Assembly (NCBI GenBank): GCA_937873435.1
Contig: CALMWM010000631.1
Span: forward strand, 1-6,007
DNA: 6,007 nt
Direction: 5' to 3'
From: an uncultured Gallionellaceae bacterium
Lineage (GTDB): Bacteria; Pseudomonadota; Gammaproteobacteria; Burkholderiales; Sulfuricellaceae
Part shown: piece after piece, positions 1-6,007 of the stretch
Layout: each line of letters opens with the position of its first letter
Numbering within the stretch: position 1 is the first letter of the stretch
The notes under the pieces: generated by a model
The model's database searches: none
Told to the model about the DNA's origin: nothing
What the model saw: only the letters and a program-made list of their open reading frames with translations
Translations under genes and position numbers: made by a program

Positions 1-360
1 GCCATCGAATTTCGGTTCGACCGCATATTCGATCTCGCCGGCGCCCAACCCTTCCTGCGCGCGCCGGTCGAATGCATTCACATCCTCCTCGGCGAAGGCA
101 TTGTTGAGGGACAGCATGGGAACCCGGTGGACAGCCTGGGAAAACGCCTTGAGGGGCGCCGCGCCGACGCGCTGCGTCGGGGAATCAGGGGTAAGCAGCT
201 CGGGATATTGGGCTTCCAGCGCCTGCAATTCGCGGAACAGGCGGTCGTACTCGGCGTCGGGGATTTGCGGTGCGTCGAGGACGTAGTAGAGATAATTGTG
301 CCGTTCGATCTCCGCGCGCAGGAAACGCGCCTGCTCAGCGGCCTGATCGGGAACCGTCAT
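1..360 (-). CDS. ligA: NAD-dependent DNA ligase LigA, N-terminal part (cut by window edge)
   Basis: LigA seals nicks in duplex DNA in replication and repair, using NAD+ to form a ligase-adenylate on a lysine. Only the first 120 residues are present; the gene runs off the left edge. Reading the minus strand from the ATG at 360, I see the Ia domain that binds the nicotinamide mononucleotide half of NAD+ (residues 20-60, with HNYLYYVLDAPQIPDAEYDR), then PMLSLNNAF (81-89) at the entry to the adenylation domain, and the nucleotidyltransferase motif I EPKFDG (115-120), in which K117 should be the adenylated lysine. These features are specific to bacterial LigA and are not found in ATP-dependent ligases. 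The start is fixed by the one-base overlap with the zipA stop (TGATG), which implies translational coupling in one operon. Nothing seen suggests truncation other than the window boundary. Confidence 0.97.
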   Translation of the reverse strand, partial: MTVPDQAAEQARFLRAEIERHNYLYYVLDAPQIPDAEYDRLFRELQALEAQYPELLTPDSPTQRVGAAPLKAFSQAVHRVPMLSLNNAFAEEDVNAFDRRAQEGLGAGEIEYAVEPKFDG

Positions 361-1493
361 CAGCTGAACAGTCTCAGGGCGCGCTCGCCGCCGGCTGCCA
401 GATTAGCGGCTTCCATCCTGGTATAAATGGTGGAGAGTTGCGCCTTGATCTTGGCGACCCCGGAATCGGACAAGGGACGGCGGTTGTCGTCCACCAGCGT
501 GCCGCCGAGAGACCCCGTCATCTGCCGCGCCAGCACCAGCATCTGGTCGAACACACGGGCGCCGTTCGCCACCTTGGGCACATCCAGCAGCAAGGTCACG
601 CCATTGGTGGACATCTGGCGGATATTCTCCGGGGAAAACGGAGTCGGCGCGAAATTGGTCAGGGTAAACAAGGTGACGCCATCGTCGTTGGCAAAATGGA
701 AGGTGCCGTCCGGCTTCAACTTCATCCCGGAAGCTTCCGCCAACGCACGGATCTTGGTGGCCGGGATGCTTTCGCTGTTGGCGGCAACCACGTTCACTCC
801 AATCAATACGTCCACCGAAGCGCAAAACTCGTCCAGCGTGGCAGCGCGCGCCAGGGCCTCGCCGCGATCCGGCAATTCGATCACCGCCGCCAGATCGTCG
901 GCCAGCGATTGCGCGCGCACGCAAAAATCATCCAGTTCGGCGGCACCGACCGGGCCGGCGCGATTCACCAATTGCATCGCGATCAGCAGCTTGCTGTAAT
1001 CGTGCTTGCCGCTCGCCACCAGTTCCAGCGCATCGGTGAACACGTTCTGCCCGAGCAAGCGCAACGGACGGAGGAATCCGGCAAATTTTTTCTCCAGGTC
1101 GAGCAGCACGTTCGCGGTTACCGGCTCCTTAGGATAGATGGCCGCCACATAATCCACGACTTCATCGAGCACGGCCAGCGTCGGTTTGTCGCTCGCGGCG
1201 TGTGTTTTCGCCACTTCGTCGGTTTCGTGCCGCACTGGCGCTACAAACGCTTCCGGCATGTGCTCGCTGGCCGCAATCTCGAAGGTCTCCTCGCCCAGGT
1301 CGATGCTCGGTTCGCGGCGCGCTTCGTGCGAAGCCTCGTCGTCCGATTTATCGAGGAGGATATCTTCCTCGCCGCCCTCGAAATCCTGCTCCGACTGGCG
1401 CCGGAATTTGCTTTCCTGATAGCGATTGAAGGCGTAAACGCCGATCACGATCAGGAGTCCCGCTATTGCCAAACTAATCTGCAATTCGCTCAT
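360..1493 (-). CDS. zipA: Cell division protein ZipA (FtsZ-binding membrane anchor)
   Basis: ZipA tethers FtsZ filaments to the inner membrane at the early division ring. The 377-residue product has the usual layout: a very short N-terminus, one membrane segment (about residues 6-22, IAGLLIVIGVYAF), a basic patch (RYQESKFRR, 24-32), and an acidic linker rich in E and D (about 36-100). The last ~135 residues (228-361) match the ZipA C-terminal domain, including NGVTLLLDVPKV (297-308), MLVLARQM (318-325) and GGTLVDDNRRPLS (330-342), which recalls the GGVVLDDQRR stretch of the E. coli protein. Residues 113-224 look like a second, degenerate copy of that fold, which makes this protein longer in the structured part than the E. 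coli type. The start ATG is preceded by only a weak AGAAGA ribosome site 8 nt upstream. It lies between smc and ligA and overlaps ligA by 1 nt. Confidence 0.93.
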   Translation of the reverse strand: MSELQISLAIAGLLIVIGVYAFNRYQESKFRRQSEQDFEGGEEDILLDKSDDEASHEARREPSIDLGEETFEIAASEHMPEAFVAPVRHETDEVAKTHAASDKPTLAVLDEVVDYVAAIYPKEPVTANVLLDLEKKFAGFLRPLRLLGQNVFTDALELVASGKHDYSKLLIAMQLVNRAGPVGAAELDDFCVRAQSLADDLAAVIELPDRGEALARAATLDEFCASVDVLIGVNVVAANSESIPATKIRALAEASGMKLKPDGTFHFANDDGVTLFTLTNFAPTPFSPENIRQMSTNGVTLLLDVPKVANGARVFDQMLVLARQMTGSLGGTLVDDNRRPLSDSGVAKIKAQLSTIYTRMEAANLAAGGERALRLFS

Positions 1494-1507
1494 ATTTGTA
1501 GTCTTCT

Positions 1508-1549
1508 AAAAAAACAGTTTTGAATGTTTAGTGTTGAGTGTTTAGTTGA
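1508..1549 (-). terminator. Possible intrinsic terminator or attenuator upstream of zipA
   Basis: On the minus strand the inner arm of the inverted repeat ends in AAAACTG and is followed directly by seven T residues (1508-1514). A stem plus a T-run is the shape of an intrinsic terminator and would sit 15 nt before the zipA start. Against it, the stem is AT-rich and the loop is 50 nt, so it may fold poorly or only partly terminate. The role is inferred. Confidence 0.3.
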
Positions 1550-1640
1550 TGTCGCCGCGCCAAGCGCGTCGGTATTGGATCAAGCGCGAAGCGCATTCCA
1601 CAACTCAACACTCAACATTCAAAACTAAAAACTGCTTTTA
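1508..1640. repeat. Composite inverted repeat with arms built of 7-nt units
   Basis: Two 35-nt arms, 1515-1549 and 1600-1634, are inverted around a 50-nt GC-rich core. Read as minus strand (left arm) and plus strand (right arm), each arm is a run of heptads starting from the outside with AAAACTG. The left arm reads AAAACTG, AACATTC, AACACTA, AACACTC, TCAACTA. The right arm reads AAAACTG, AAAACTA, AACATTC, AACACTC, ACAACTC. An uninterrupted 23-nt block (1516-1538 with 1604-1626) pairs with one mismatch. The core contains the direct repeat CAAGCGCG (1561-1568 and 1581-1588) and the small hairpins CGCGC-CAA-GCGCG (1556-1568) and GCGC-GAA-GCGC (1584-1594). TAAAA lies just outside both arms. No clear target-site duplication is visible and no protein is encoded. 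It lies between smc and zipA, so it would be part of any zipA leader or smc-zipA transcript. Confidence 0.85.
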
Positions 1641-1667
1641 CTCATTAAAATGGCTCGCCCCGAGGGC

Positions 1668-1696
1668 ATTCTACAAGAAGCCTGTCCGCCCCAAAA
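1668..1696 (-). promoter_or_regulatory. Candidate sigma70 promoter for zipA
   Basis: On the minus strand, TAGAAT (1668-1673; five of six matches to TATAAT) is preceded after a 17-nt spacer by TTTTGG (1691-1696), a poor -35 match. Transcription would begin near 1661 and give a leader of about 170 nt that carries the whole inverted repeat. It would let zipA-ligA be expressed apart from smc. The evidence is only the hexamers and their spacing. Confidence 0.25.
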
Positions 1697-1703
1697 GGGT
1701 AAA

Positions 1704-4700
1704 TTAAACCGGTATTGCATCCTTCAAGCGCATCGCCTCCTCGATATCCACCGCGACGATACGCGAAACCCCCTGTTCCTGCATGGTCACGCCGACCAGT
1801 TGCTCGGCCATTTCCATGGTGATCTTGTTGTGGCTGATGTAAATAAACTGGGTGTGCAGCGACATTTTTTTCACCAATTCGCAGAAACGCTCGGTATTGC
1901 TGTCGTCCAGCGGCGCGTCCACCTCGTCGAGCAGGCAGAACGGCGCGGGGTTGAGCTGGAACAGGGAAAACACCAGCGACAGCGCGGTCAAGGCCTTTTC
2001 CCCGCCCGACAACAGGTGGATAGAGCTGTTCTTCTTGCCGGGCGGCTGGGCCGTCATCTGCACCCCGGCATCGAGGATTTCCTCGCCGGTCATCACTAGC
2101 TGCGCCTGCCCGCCGCCGAACAGGGTGGGAAACAGCACGCTCAGGTGCTGGTTGACCAGATCGAAAGTGGCCTGCAAGCGCTCGCGGGTCTCCTTGTCGA
2201 TGCGCCGGATCGCCTGCTCCAGGGTTTCCATCGCCTCGTTGAGATCGTTGGCCTGCGCTTCGAGATAACTCTGGCGCTCGCGGGCGACTTGCAGCTCTTC
2301 CAGCGCGGCCAGGTTGACCGCCCCGAGCGCGACGATCTCCCCTTCGAGGCGCGCGATGTCGTTTTGCAAGGCCGTGACTTTTACATTCCCGGTCAGCAGC
2401 GGTGCGAGTTCGTCCTCGACCGCGCCGGCCTCGGCCAGTTGCGTGCCGTATTGTTCCTGCGCCAGCCGCGCTTCCTGTTCCTTGAGGCGCGCTTCGCCGA
2501 TTTTTTCGCGCAGCGGATCGAGCTTCTGCTCGTTGAGCATCCGCCGCCCTTCGATCTCGCGCAGCTGCGCGGTAATTTCCTCCAACGTATTACGCGCAGC
2601 CGCGAGCGCCAGTTCGCGCTCGCGCTGGTTCGCCAGCGCCTGCTGCAATTCGAGTTGCAACGGTTCTTCGCTGGCGGAATGCTGTTCCTCGTGCAATTCT
2701 TCGAGCTGGGCGTGGATGTTGCCGATCTGCTCGCCCAGGGTGTGCAGCAAATGATCGAGTTCCGCCAGCTTGGCGCGACAACTGCGCTCGGCGAAATCGG
2801 CTTCCTGCAACGCGCGCTCGGTGCTGCGCACCTGCTCGCGCAGGCGAGTGAGGCGGTTTTCTGTTTCCTGGCGCTCCAGGCGCTGCTCCTCCAGTTGTTC
2901 TTCCAATGCCTCGATCTGCATCCGCGCCTGTTCCAGGTTTTCCGAGGAAATGGCGGCCTGCTCGCTTTCCGCGGCCAAATGATCGGCGATTTCATGCATT
3001 TCCTCGTCGATTTTCGCTGCGCGTTGCGCGACCTGCTGGCTGACCTGGGAGAGTTGCTGCACTTCCAGTTGCAAGCGGTGCCGGCGTTGCTGCAAGTCGG
3101 CACCGGTACTGCGCCAATCGGCCAGTTCGCGCTGCAACCGGGCGAGTTCCGTTTCCTGGCATTCCAGTTGCAGCTTGAGGATTTGCGCCTGCTCGCGCTG
3201 TTGCGCCAGATTGCCCTCAAGTTGTTCGATCTCGCGCTGGCGCCCCAGCACGCCGTGCAATTCGCTCTGCGGCGCGTAAAAGCTCACCCCGGCACGGCTG
3301 AACAGATGACCGCCGCGCGACACCAGCAGGATACCCGGCGCCAGGTCGCGGCGCGCGGCCAAGGCCTGGCGCGGATCGTCGCAGACATACGCGTCGCGCA
3401 GGCTGTCTTGCAGCCAGACTGGAACATTGCCGGCGCGCCAGGAAACAAACTGGAGCAATGGTGTCGAATCCGACGCCCCCTCTCCCTCTCCCCCGCTCAC
3501 GAGGGATGGAAGTTCGACCAGGGTTAAAGCTGCCGGCGGCGGCTCGTCCAGCCAGGCGGCGGCTTGGTCGAGATTGTCCAGCAGCAGCGCGTTGAGGCGC
3601 TCGCGCAGCACGCTTTCCAACGCATCGTCCCAGCCGGCTTCCACGACCAGGTTTTGCCACAGGTGCGGCAAACCGTCGAGGCCGTGCTTGACCAGCCAGG
3701 ATTGCAATTTGTGGTTTTGGTCGAGGCGGTTTTGCATCTGACGCAAGGCCGCCAGTTGCGCCTCGTTCTTGGTGATATGTTCGCGCGCCGACTGCACGGC
3801 ATGGCTGGCTTCGCGCCGCGCCTGCTCGGCCTCGGGTAATTGCTCGTGGAGCGCCTCCTCGGTGGAGCGCGCGGTTTCCAGCCGCATCGCCAGTTCGGCC
3901 AATTCTTCCTCTTTTTCGGCCAGGCTGTCTGCATCGAAATACGGCAAGGCATTGCGCTCCTGCTCCAGCCGCCCGCGTCGCGCCTGCAAGGATTGCAGCA
4001 TTTTCTCGGCATGGGCGCGATGGGTTTCCTCGATCTGCGCCGCTTGCCGCGCTTCGCTCAACGCACGCTGGACTTCGCCGTGCTGGCGCTGGCGTTCGCG
4101 AAAGCGCTCCTCCGCCTGCGGCAGCTCCACGCTCTCCTGCTCCAGCCGTTCGCGCCGCTCCTCCAGCCGCAGTTGCGACAATTCCTGTTCTTCGCGCCAG
4201 TCGTTCTGGCCGGCCTGCGCTTCCTCGCGCTGTTTGACCAACCGCGCCTCCTGCTCGCGGGCGGCGGCAATGCGGGTGGTCAGGCGCTGGCGGTTGTCGC
4301 GCTGGTGCTGCAAGCTCTGCTCGATGCGCACCACTTCGGCGTTGGCACCGTAGAGTTCTCCCTGTGCGGCGTGCAACACGTCGCTGGCGCTGTAATGCCC
4401 TTCGCGGCTCTGTTCCAGCTGGCTTTCGGCTTGGCGCAAGCCGGCGGTCTCGGCTTCCAGTTCGGTGGCGAGACGCTGCACTTCGCGCTGCCAGCGCTCG
4501 GACTGCGCCTGCGCCTCGCGCTTCCTGAACAGGCGAAAGAGGTTTTGCGCCAGTTCCAGCCGCTGTTTCAGTTCGAGGAACTGGCGTGCTACTTCGGCCT
4601 GGGATTCCAGCTTGAGCAGTTGCGCTGCCAGCTCCTGGCGAATGTCGTCGACGCGCAGCAGGTTTTCTCGGGTATCTTTCAGGCGCGACTCGGTCTCGCG

Positions 4701-5231
4701 GCGGCGTTCCTTGTATTTCGAGACGCCCGCCGCCTCTTCCAAAAACACCCGCAATTCTTCGGGACGTGCCTCGATGATCCGCGAAATCATGCCCTGCTCG
4801 ATGATCGCGTAGGCGCGCGCGCCCAGACCGGTACCGAGGAAAATATCGGTAATGTCCTTGCGGCGCACATGCAGGTTGTTGATGTAGTAACCGGACTCGC
4901 CGTTGCGGTGTAACACGCGCTTGACCGCGATTTCGGCGTATTGCGACCACTGGCCGGCAGCCTTGCCCAGGCTGTTATCGAAAATCAGCTCCACGCTGGC
5001 GCGCCCTACCGGCTTGCGCGTGCCGGAACCGTTGAAGATGACGTCCTGCATCGATTCGCCGCGCAACTGGCGCGCCGAACTCTCGCCCAGCACCCAGCGC
5101 ATCGCGTCGATTACATTGGATTTGCCGCAACCGTTCGGCCCGACCACACCCACCCGCTGTCCGGGAAAATGGATGGTGGTGGGATCGACGAAGGTTTTAA
5201 AACCGGCGAGTTTGATCTGGGTAAGGCGCAA
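1704..5231 (-). CDS. smc: Chromosome segregation ATPase SMC (condensin subunit)
   Basis: SMC is the ATPase of the bacterial condensin; as a dimer, with ScpA and ScpB, it extrudes and aligns chromosome arms for segregation. The 1175-residue length is normal. The N-terminal head has the Walker A motif GPNGCGKS (31-38), a probable R-loop arginine (R57, in ARQLRGES) and the Q-loop (IIEQGMI, Q146). Coiled coil runs about 165-505 and 666-1010, rich in E, Q, R and L. The hinge lies about 509-665. The C-terminal head has the signature LSGGEKAL (1074-1081) and Walker B with D-loop, FCLLDEVDAPLDD, with D1102 and catalytic E1103, then the H-loop region YISHNK. The start is TTG, because the family N-terminus (MRLTQIKLAGFK) begins exactly there and the next in-frame ATG is M44, inside the head after Walker A. 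Ribosome site is weak (GAAG). It follows hepT by 14 nt. Hinge residues 577-586 are a Gly/Glu stretch encoded by GA-rich repeat-like DNA. Confidence 0.97.
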   Translation of the reverse strand: MRLTQIKLAGFKTFVDPTTIHFPGQRVGVVGPNGCGKSNVIDAMRWVLGESSARQLRGESMQDVIFNGSGTRKPVGRASVELIFDNSLGKAAGQWSQYAEIAVKRVLHRNGESGYYINNLHVRRKDITDIFLGTGLGARAYAIIEQGMISRIIEARPEELRVFLEEAAGVSKYKERRRETESRLKDTRENLLRVDDIRQELAAQLLKLESQAEVARQFLELKQRLELAQNLFRLFRKREAQAQSERWQREVQRLATELEAETAGLRQAESQLEQSREGHYSASDVLHAAQGELYGANAEVVRIEQSLQHQRDNRQRLTTRIAAAREQEARLVKQREEAQAGQNDWREEQELSQLRLEERRERLEQESVELPQAEERFRERQRQHGEVQRALSEARQAAQIEETHRAHAEKMLQSLQARRGRLEQERNALPYFDADSLAEKEEELAELAMRLETARSTEEALHEQLPEAEQARREASHAVQSAREHITKNEAQLAALRQMQNRLDQNHKLQSWLVKHGLDGLPHLWQNLVVEAGWDDALESVLRERLNALLLDNLDQAAAWLDEPPPAALTLVELPSLVSGGEGEGASDSTPLLQFVSWRAGNVPVWLQDSLRDAYVCDDPRQALAARRDLAPGILLVSRGGHLFSRAGVSFYAPQSELHGVLGRQREIEQLEGNLAQQREQAQILKLQLECQETELARLQRELADWRSTGADLQQRRHRLQLEVQQLSQVSQQVAQRAAKIDEEMHEIADHLAAESEQAAISSENLEQARMQIEALEEQLEEQRLERQETENRLTRLREQVRSTERALQEADFAERSCRAKLAELDHLLHTLGEQIGNIHAQLEELHEEQHSASEEPLQLELQQALANQRERELALAAARNTLEEITAQLREIEGRRMLNEQKLDPLREKIGEARLKEQEARLAQEQYGTQLAEAGAVEDELAPLLTGNVKVTALQNDIARLEGEIVALGAVNLAALEELQVARERQSYLEAQANDLNEAMETLEQAIRRIDKETRERLQATFDLVNQHLSVLFPTLFGGGQAQLVMTGEEILDAGVQMTAQPPGKKNSSIHLLSGGEKALTALSLVFSLFQLNPAPFCLLDEVDAPLDDSNTERFCELVKKMSLHTQFIYISHNKITMEMAEQLVGVTMQEQGVSRIVAVDIEEAMRLKDAIPV
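3476..3505. repeat. GA-rich REP-like stretch inside the smc hinge
   Basis: The plus strand is a pyrimidine tract, CCCCCTCTCCCTCTCCCCC (3476-3494), then GCTCAC and GAGGG. CCCTC (3484-3488) can pair with GAGGG (3501-3505) across 12 nt. It resembles half of the palindromic CCCTCTCCC/GGGAGAGGG repeats known between genes in many proteobacteria; this likeness is from memory. It is read in frame, giving LVSGGEGEGA at residues 577-586 of SMC. Confidence 0.4.
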
Positions 5232-5245
5232 TTTCGGGCTTCGAA

Positions 5246-5590
5246 TTATTCTGGAAACTCGCGGCTGATGATCTCCGCGATTTGCTGTTTAAGCTCGGGG
5301 ACTTCCTGAGTCGCGGTCAACCACACCGTTTCCCAGTCCACCGAAAAGTAAGCATGAACCACGATGTTACGAAAACCAATCAGGTCCGCCCATGGGATTT
5401 GCGGGTAGCGGTTTTGAAAATCCTTGGGTAATCTGGCCGCTGCCTCACCGATGATGGATATTTTTTGCAACACGGCACTTCGCACCAGATCGTTTTCGAT
5501 AAAACCTTCGACGTGGCAATCCGCCACAAATGTTTCTATGGCCTGTGCCGCTTCGACCATATCGGCCAAATACAGCGCTTCACGCCGCAT
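5246..5590 (-). CDS. hepT: HepT-like HEPN-domain ribonuclease toxin (DUF86)
   Basis: This is the toxin half of an MntA/HepT-type module. HepT proteins are small all-alpha HEPN proteins that act as RNases through an RX4HXY motif. Here the motif is RNIVVHAY, giving R74, H79 and Y81. Other family marks are the helical start (REALYLADMVEAAQAIETFV), the AVLQKISIIGEAAARLP segment (40-54) and IPWADLIGFRN (65-75). In the well-studied Shewanella module the partner nucleotidyltransferase adds AMP units to the tyrosine of this motif and so silences the toxin; Y81 is the matching residue. I chose the ATG at 5590 (114 aa), as AGAGG lies 6 nt upstream of it and it starts like family members. An upstream in-frame ATG at 5620 (124 aa) has no ribosome site. 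The gene overlaps the antitoxin by 11 nt and ends 14 nt before smc. All motif residues are intact, so it is probably functional. Confidence 0.9.
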   Translation of the reverse strand: MRREALYLADMVEAAQAIETFVADCHVEGFIENDLVRSAVLQKISIIGEAAARLPKDFQNRYPQIPWADLIGFRNIVVHAYFSVDWETVWLTATQEVPELKQQIAEIISREFPE

Positions 5591-5882
5591 ACAACACCTC
5601 TGCGCCTGATATAACGGCATTGCGAATTTTCGCTTTCAATCCGTTTTTCGGCACCAGATCAACCTGACGGTGCAGCAACCCGGACAATTCCCGTTGCATT
5701 CTTGCCAAGGCAAGCAAGCCGATTTTCGCCTGCGGCTGAAAATCCACCAACAAGTCCACATCGCTATCCGGCGTAAAATCATCCGTCAGCGCAGAGCCAA
5801 ACAGGGACAACTCGCGCACTTGGTAGCTGCTGCAAAGCTTGTGCAAGGCATCCGACGGAATAACAAGCTGCGAATTTTTCAT
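5580..5882 (-). CDS. mntA: MntA-like minimal nucleotidyltransferase antitoxin
   Basis: This is a minimal nucleotidyltransferase (MNT) of 100 residues and the likely antitoxin of hepT. MntA-type proteins use ATP to AMPylate the HepT toxin and block it. The defining GSX10DXD motif is complete: FGSALTDDF (28-36), then DSDVDLLVDF (39-48), so G29, S30, D41 and D43 are in place, and D75 in RQVDLVP (72-78) is the expected third acidic residue. The ATG at 5882 gives the usual length for the family and has AGGG 7 nt upstream. A TTG at 5915 would add 11 residues (111 aa) and follows GGGAAGGG, so a longer form cannot be excluded. It is the first gene of the minus-strand run and overlaps hepT by 11 nt (TGA of this gene lies inside ATGCGGCGTGAAG), so the pair is probably translationally coupled. 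Confidence 0.88.
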   Translation of the reverse strand: MKNSQLVIPSDALHKLCSSYQVRELSLFGSALTDDFTPDSDVDLLVDFQPQAKIGLLALARMQRELSGLLHRQVDLVPKNGLKAKIRNAVISGAEVLYAA

Positions 5883-5915
5883 TTCGAACCCTACAAGCCG
5901 GAGACGTTCAGGCAA

Positions 5916-5954
5916 GTTCCCTTCCCCGAGAAGTTTAGCGATAATGCGATTTTA
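5916..5954. promoter_or_regulatory. Divergent promoter region between mntA and the right-edge gene
   Basis: The ~100-nt gap between two divergent starts must hold promoters for both. On the plus strand GATAAT (5940-5945; five of six matches to TATAAT) precedes the right-edge gene by 34 nt, with a poor -35 (TTCCCT, 5917-5922) at 17 nt. On the minus strand TAAAAT (5949-5954; five of six) lies upstream of mntA. The two -10 candidates are 3 nt apart, so polymerase binding could be mutually exclusive. No clear operator palindrome is seen. Confidence 0.3.
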
Positions 5955-5979
5955 CCCGATTTCCCCCAAAGACACCGAC

Positions 5980-6007
5980 ATGCCCAGCCAACCAAGCAAA
6001 GAACTGG
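5980..6007 (+). CDS. queF: Start of a divergent gene, possibly queF (7-cyano-7-deazaguanine reductase)
   Basis: An ATG at 5980 opens nine codons, MPSQPSKEL, before the window ends. This resembles the N-terminus of short-type QueF proteins, which in many betaproteobacteria start with a PSQPS(K/R)ELETF-like sequence. QueF reduces preQ0 to preQ1 with NADPH in queuosine synthesis. The assignment rests on nine residues and on memory. The ribosome site is weak (AAAGA, about 8 nt upstream). Confidence 0.45.

Noticed and set aside
270..1523. Long plus-strand open frame (417 codons) opposite zipA
   Set aside because: It is antisense to a clear zipA frame, its product has no recognisable motif and an odd His/Arg/Gln-rich composition, as expected for the complement of GC-rich coding DNA.
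1656..1700. Terminator directly after smc
   Set aside because: Only short 3-4 bp stems (CCC-TTTT-GGG and GCCC-TCG-GGGC) are present, with no T-run following either of them on the minus strand.
2145..3527. Long plus-strand open frame (460 codons) opposite the smc coiled coil
   Set aside because: The product is a Leu/Phe/Gln-rich mirror of the Glu/Gln/Arg-rich coiled-coil codons; smc on the other strand is certain from its ATPase motifs.
2400..4700. Repetitive-looking CAG/GCG-rich DNA within smc
   Set aside because: The pattern follows Gln, Glu, Leu and Arg codons of the coiled coil and is explained by the protein; no exact tandem DNA repeat was seen.
3840..4913. Plus-strand open frame (357 codons) and a minus-strand frame of 577 codons overlapping smc
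   Set aside because: Both are frame shadows of smc; Arg/Ala-rich or Leu/Phe-rich products without domains, and no ribosome sites.
5591..5620. Longer hepT start at 5620
   Set aside because: It would add 10 residues and overlap mntA by 41 nt; no ribosome site precedes it, whereas AGAGG precedes the ATG at 5590.

Overview
The window looks like a chromosomal housekeeping locus of a GC-rich betaproteobacterium. The ZipA of the betaproteobacterial type, the SMC beginning MRLTQIKLAGFK and the smc-zipA-ligA order suggest the Nitrosomonadales (Gallionellaceae-like) range, but the genus is inferred from memory of such proteins and not proven here. Almost everything is on the minus strand, so the genes are transcribed from right to left.

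Layout in transcription order (right to left). At the far right edge, the first nine codons of a plus-strand gene that resembles queF begin at 5980. Divergent from it is a two-gene MntA/HepT-type toxin-antitoxin module: a minimal nucleotidyltransferase (5580-5882) that overlaps a HEPN-domain HepT (5246-5590) by 11 nt. Only 14 nt after hepT comes smc (1704-5231), a full-length condensin ATPase that starts with TTG. A 210-nt gap (1494-1703) follows. It holds a composite inverted repeat whose two 35-nt arms are built from 7-nt units, around a GC-rich core. Then come zipA (360-1493), the FtsZ-binding membrane anchor, and the first 120 codons of ligA (1-360), the NAD-dependent DNA ligase, cut by the window edge just after its catalytic KxDG motif. 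zipA and ligA overlap by one base (TGATG).

Functionally, smc, zipA and ligA form a chromosome-maintenance and division cluster (segregation, septal ring anchoring, nick sealing). The TA pair sits at the head of this cluster, close enough that its transcription and perhaps its translation may feed smc.

The core genes are ordinary. The points worth a second look are the heptad-built inverted repeat in the zipA leader, a GA-rich REP-like stretch read in frame inside the SMC hinge, an apparent ancient duplication of the ZipA fold, and the tight TA-smc junction with a weak TTG start. No CRISPR array, tRNA, rRNA, IS element or clear new multi-gene system was seen.
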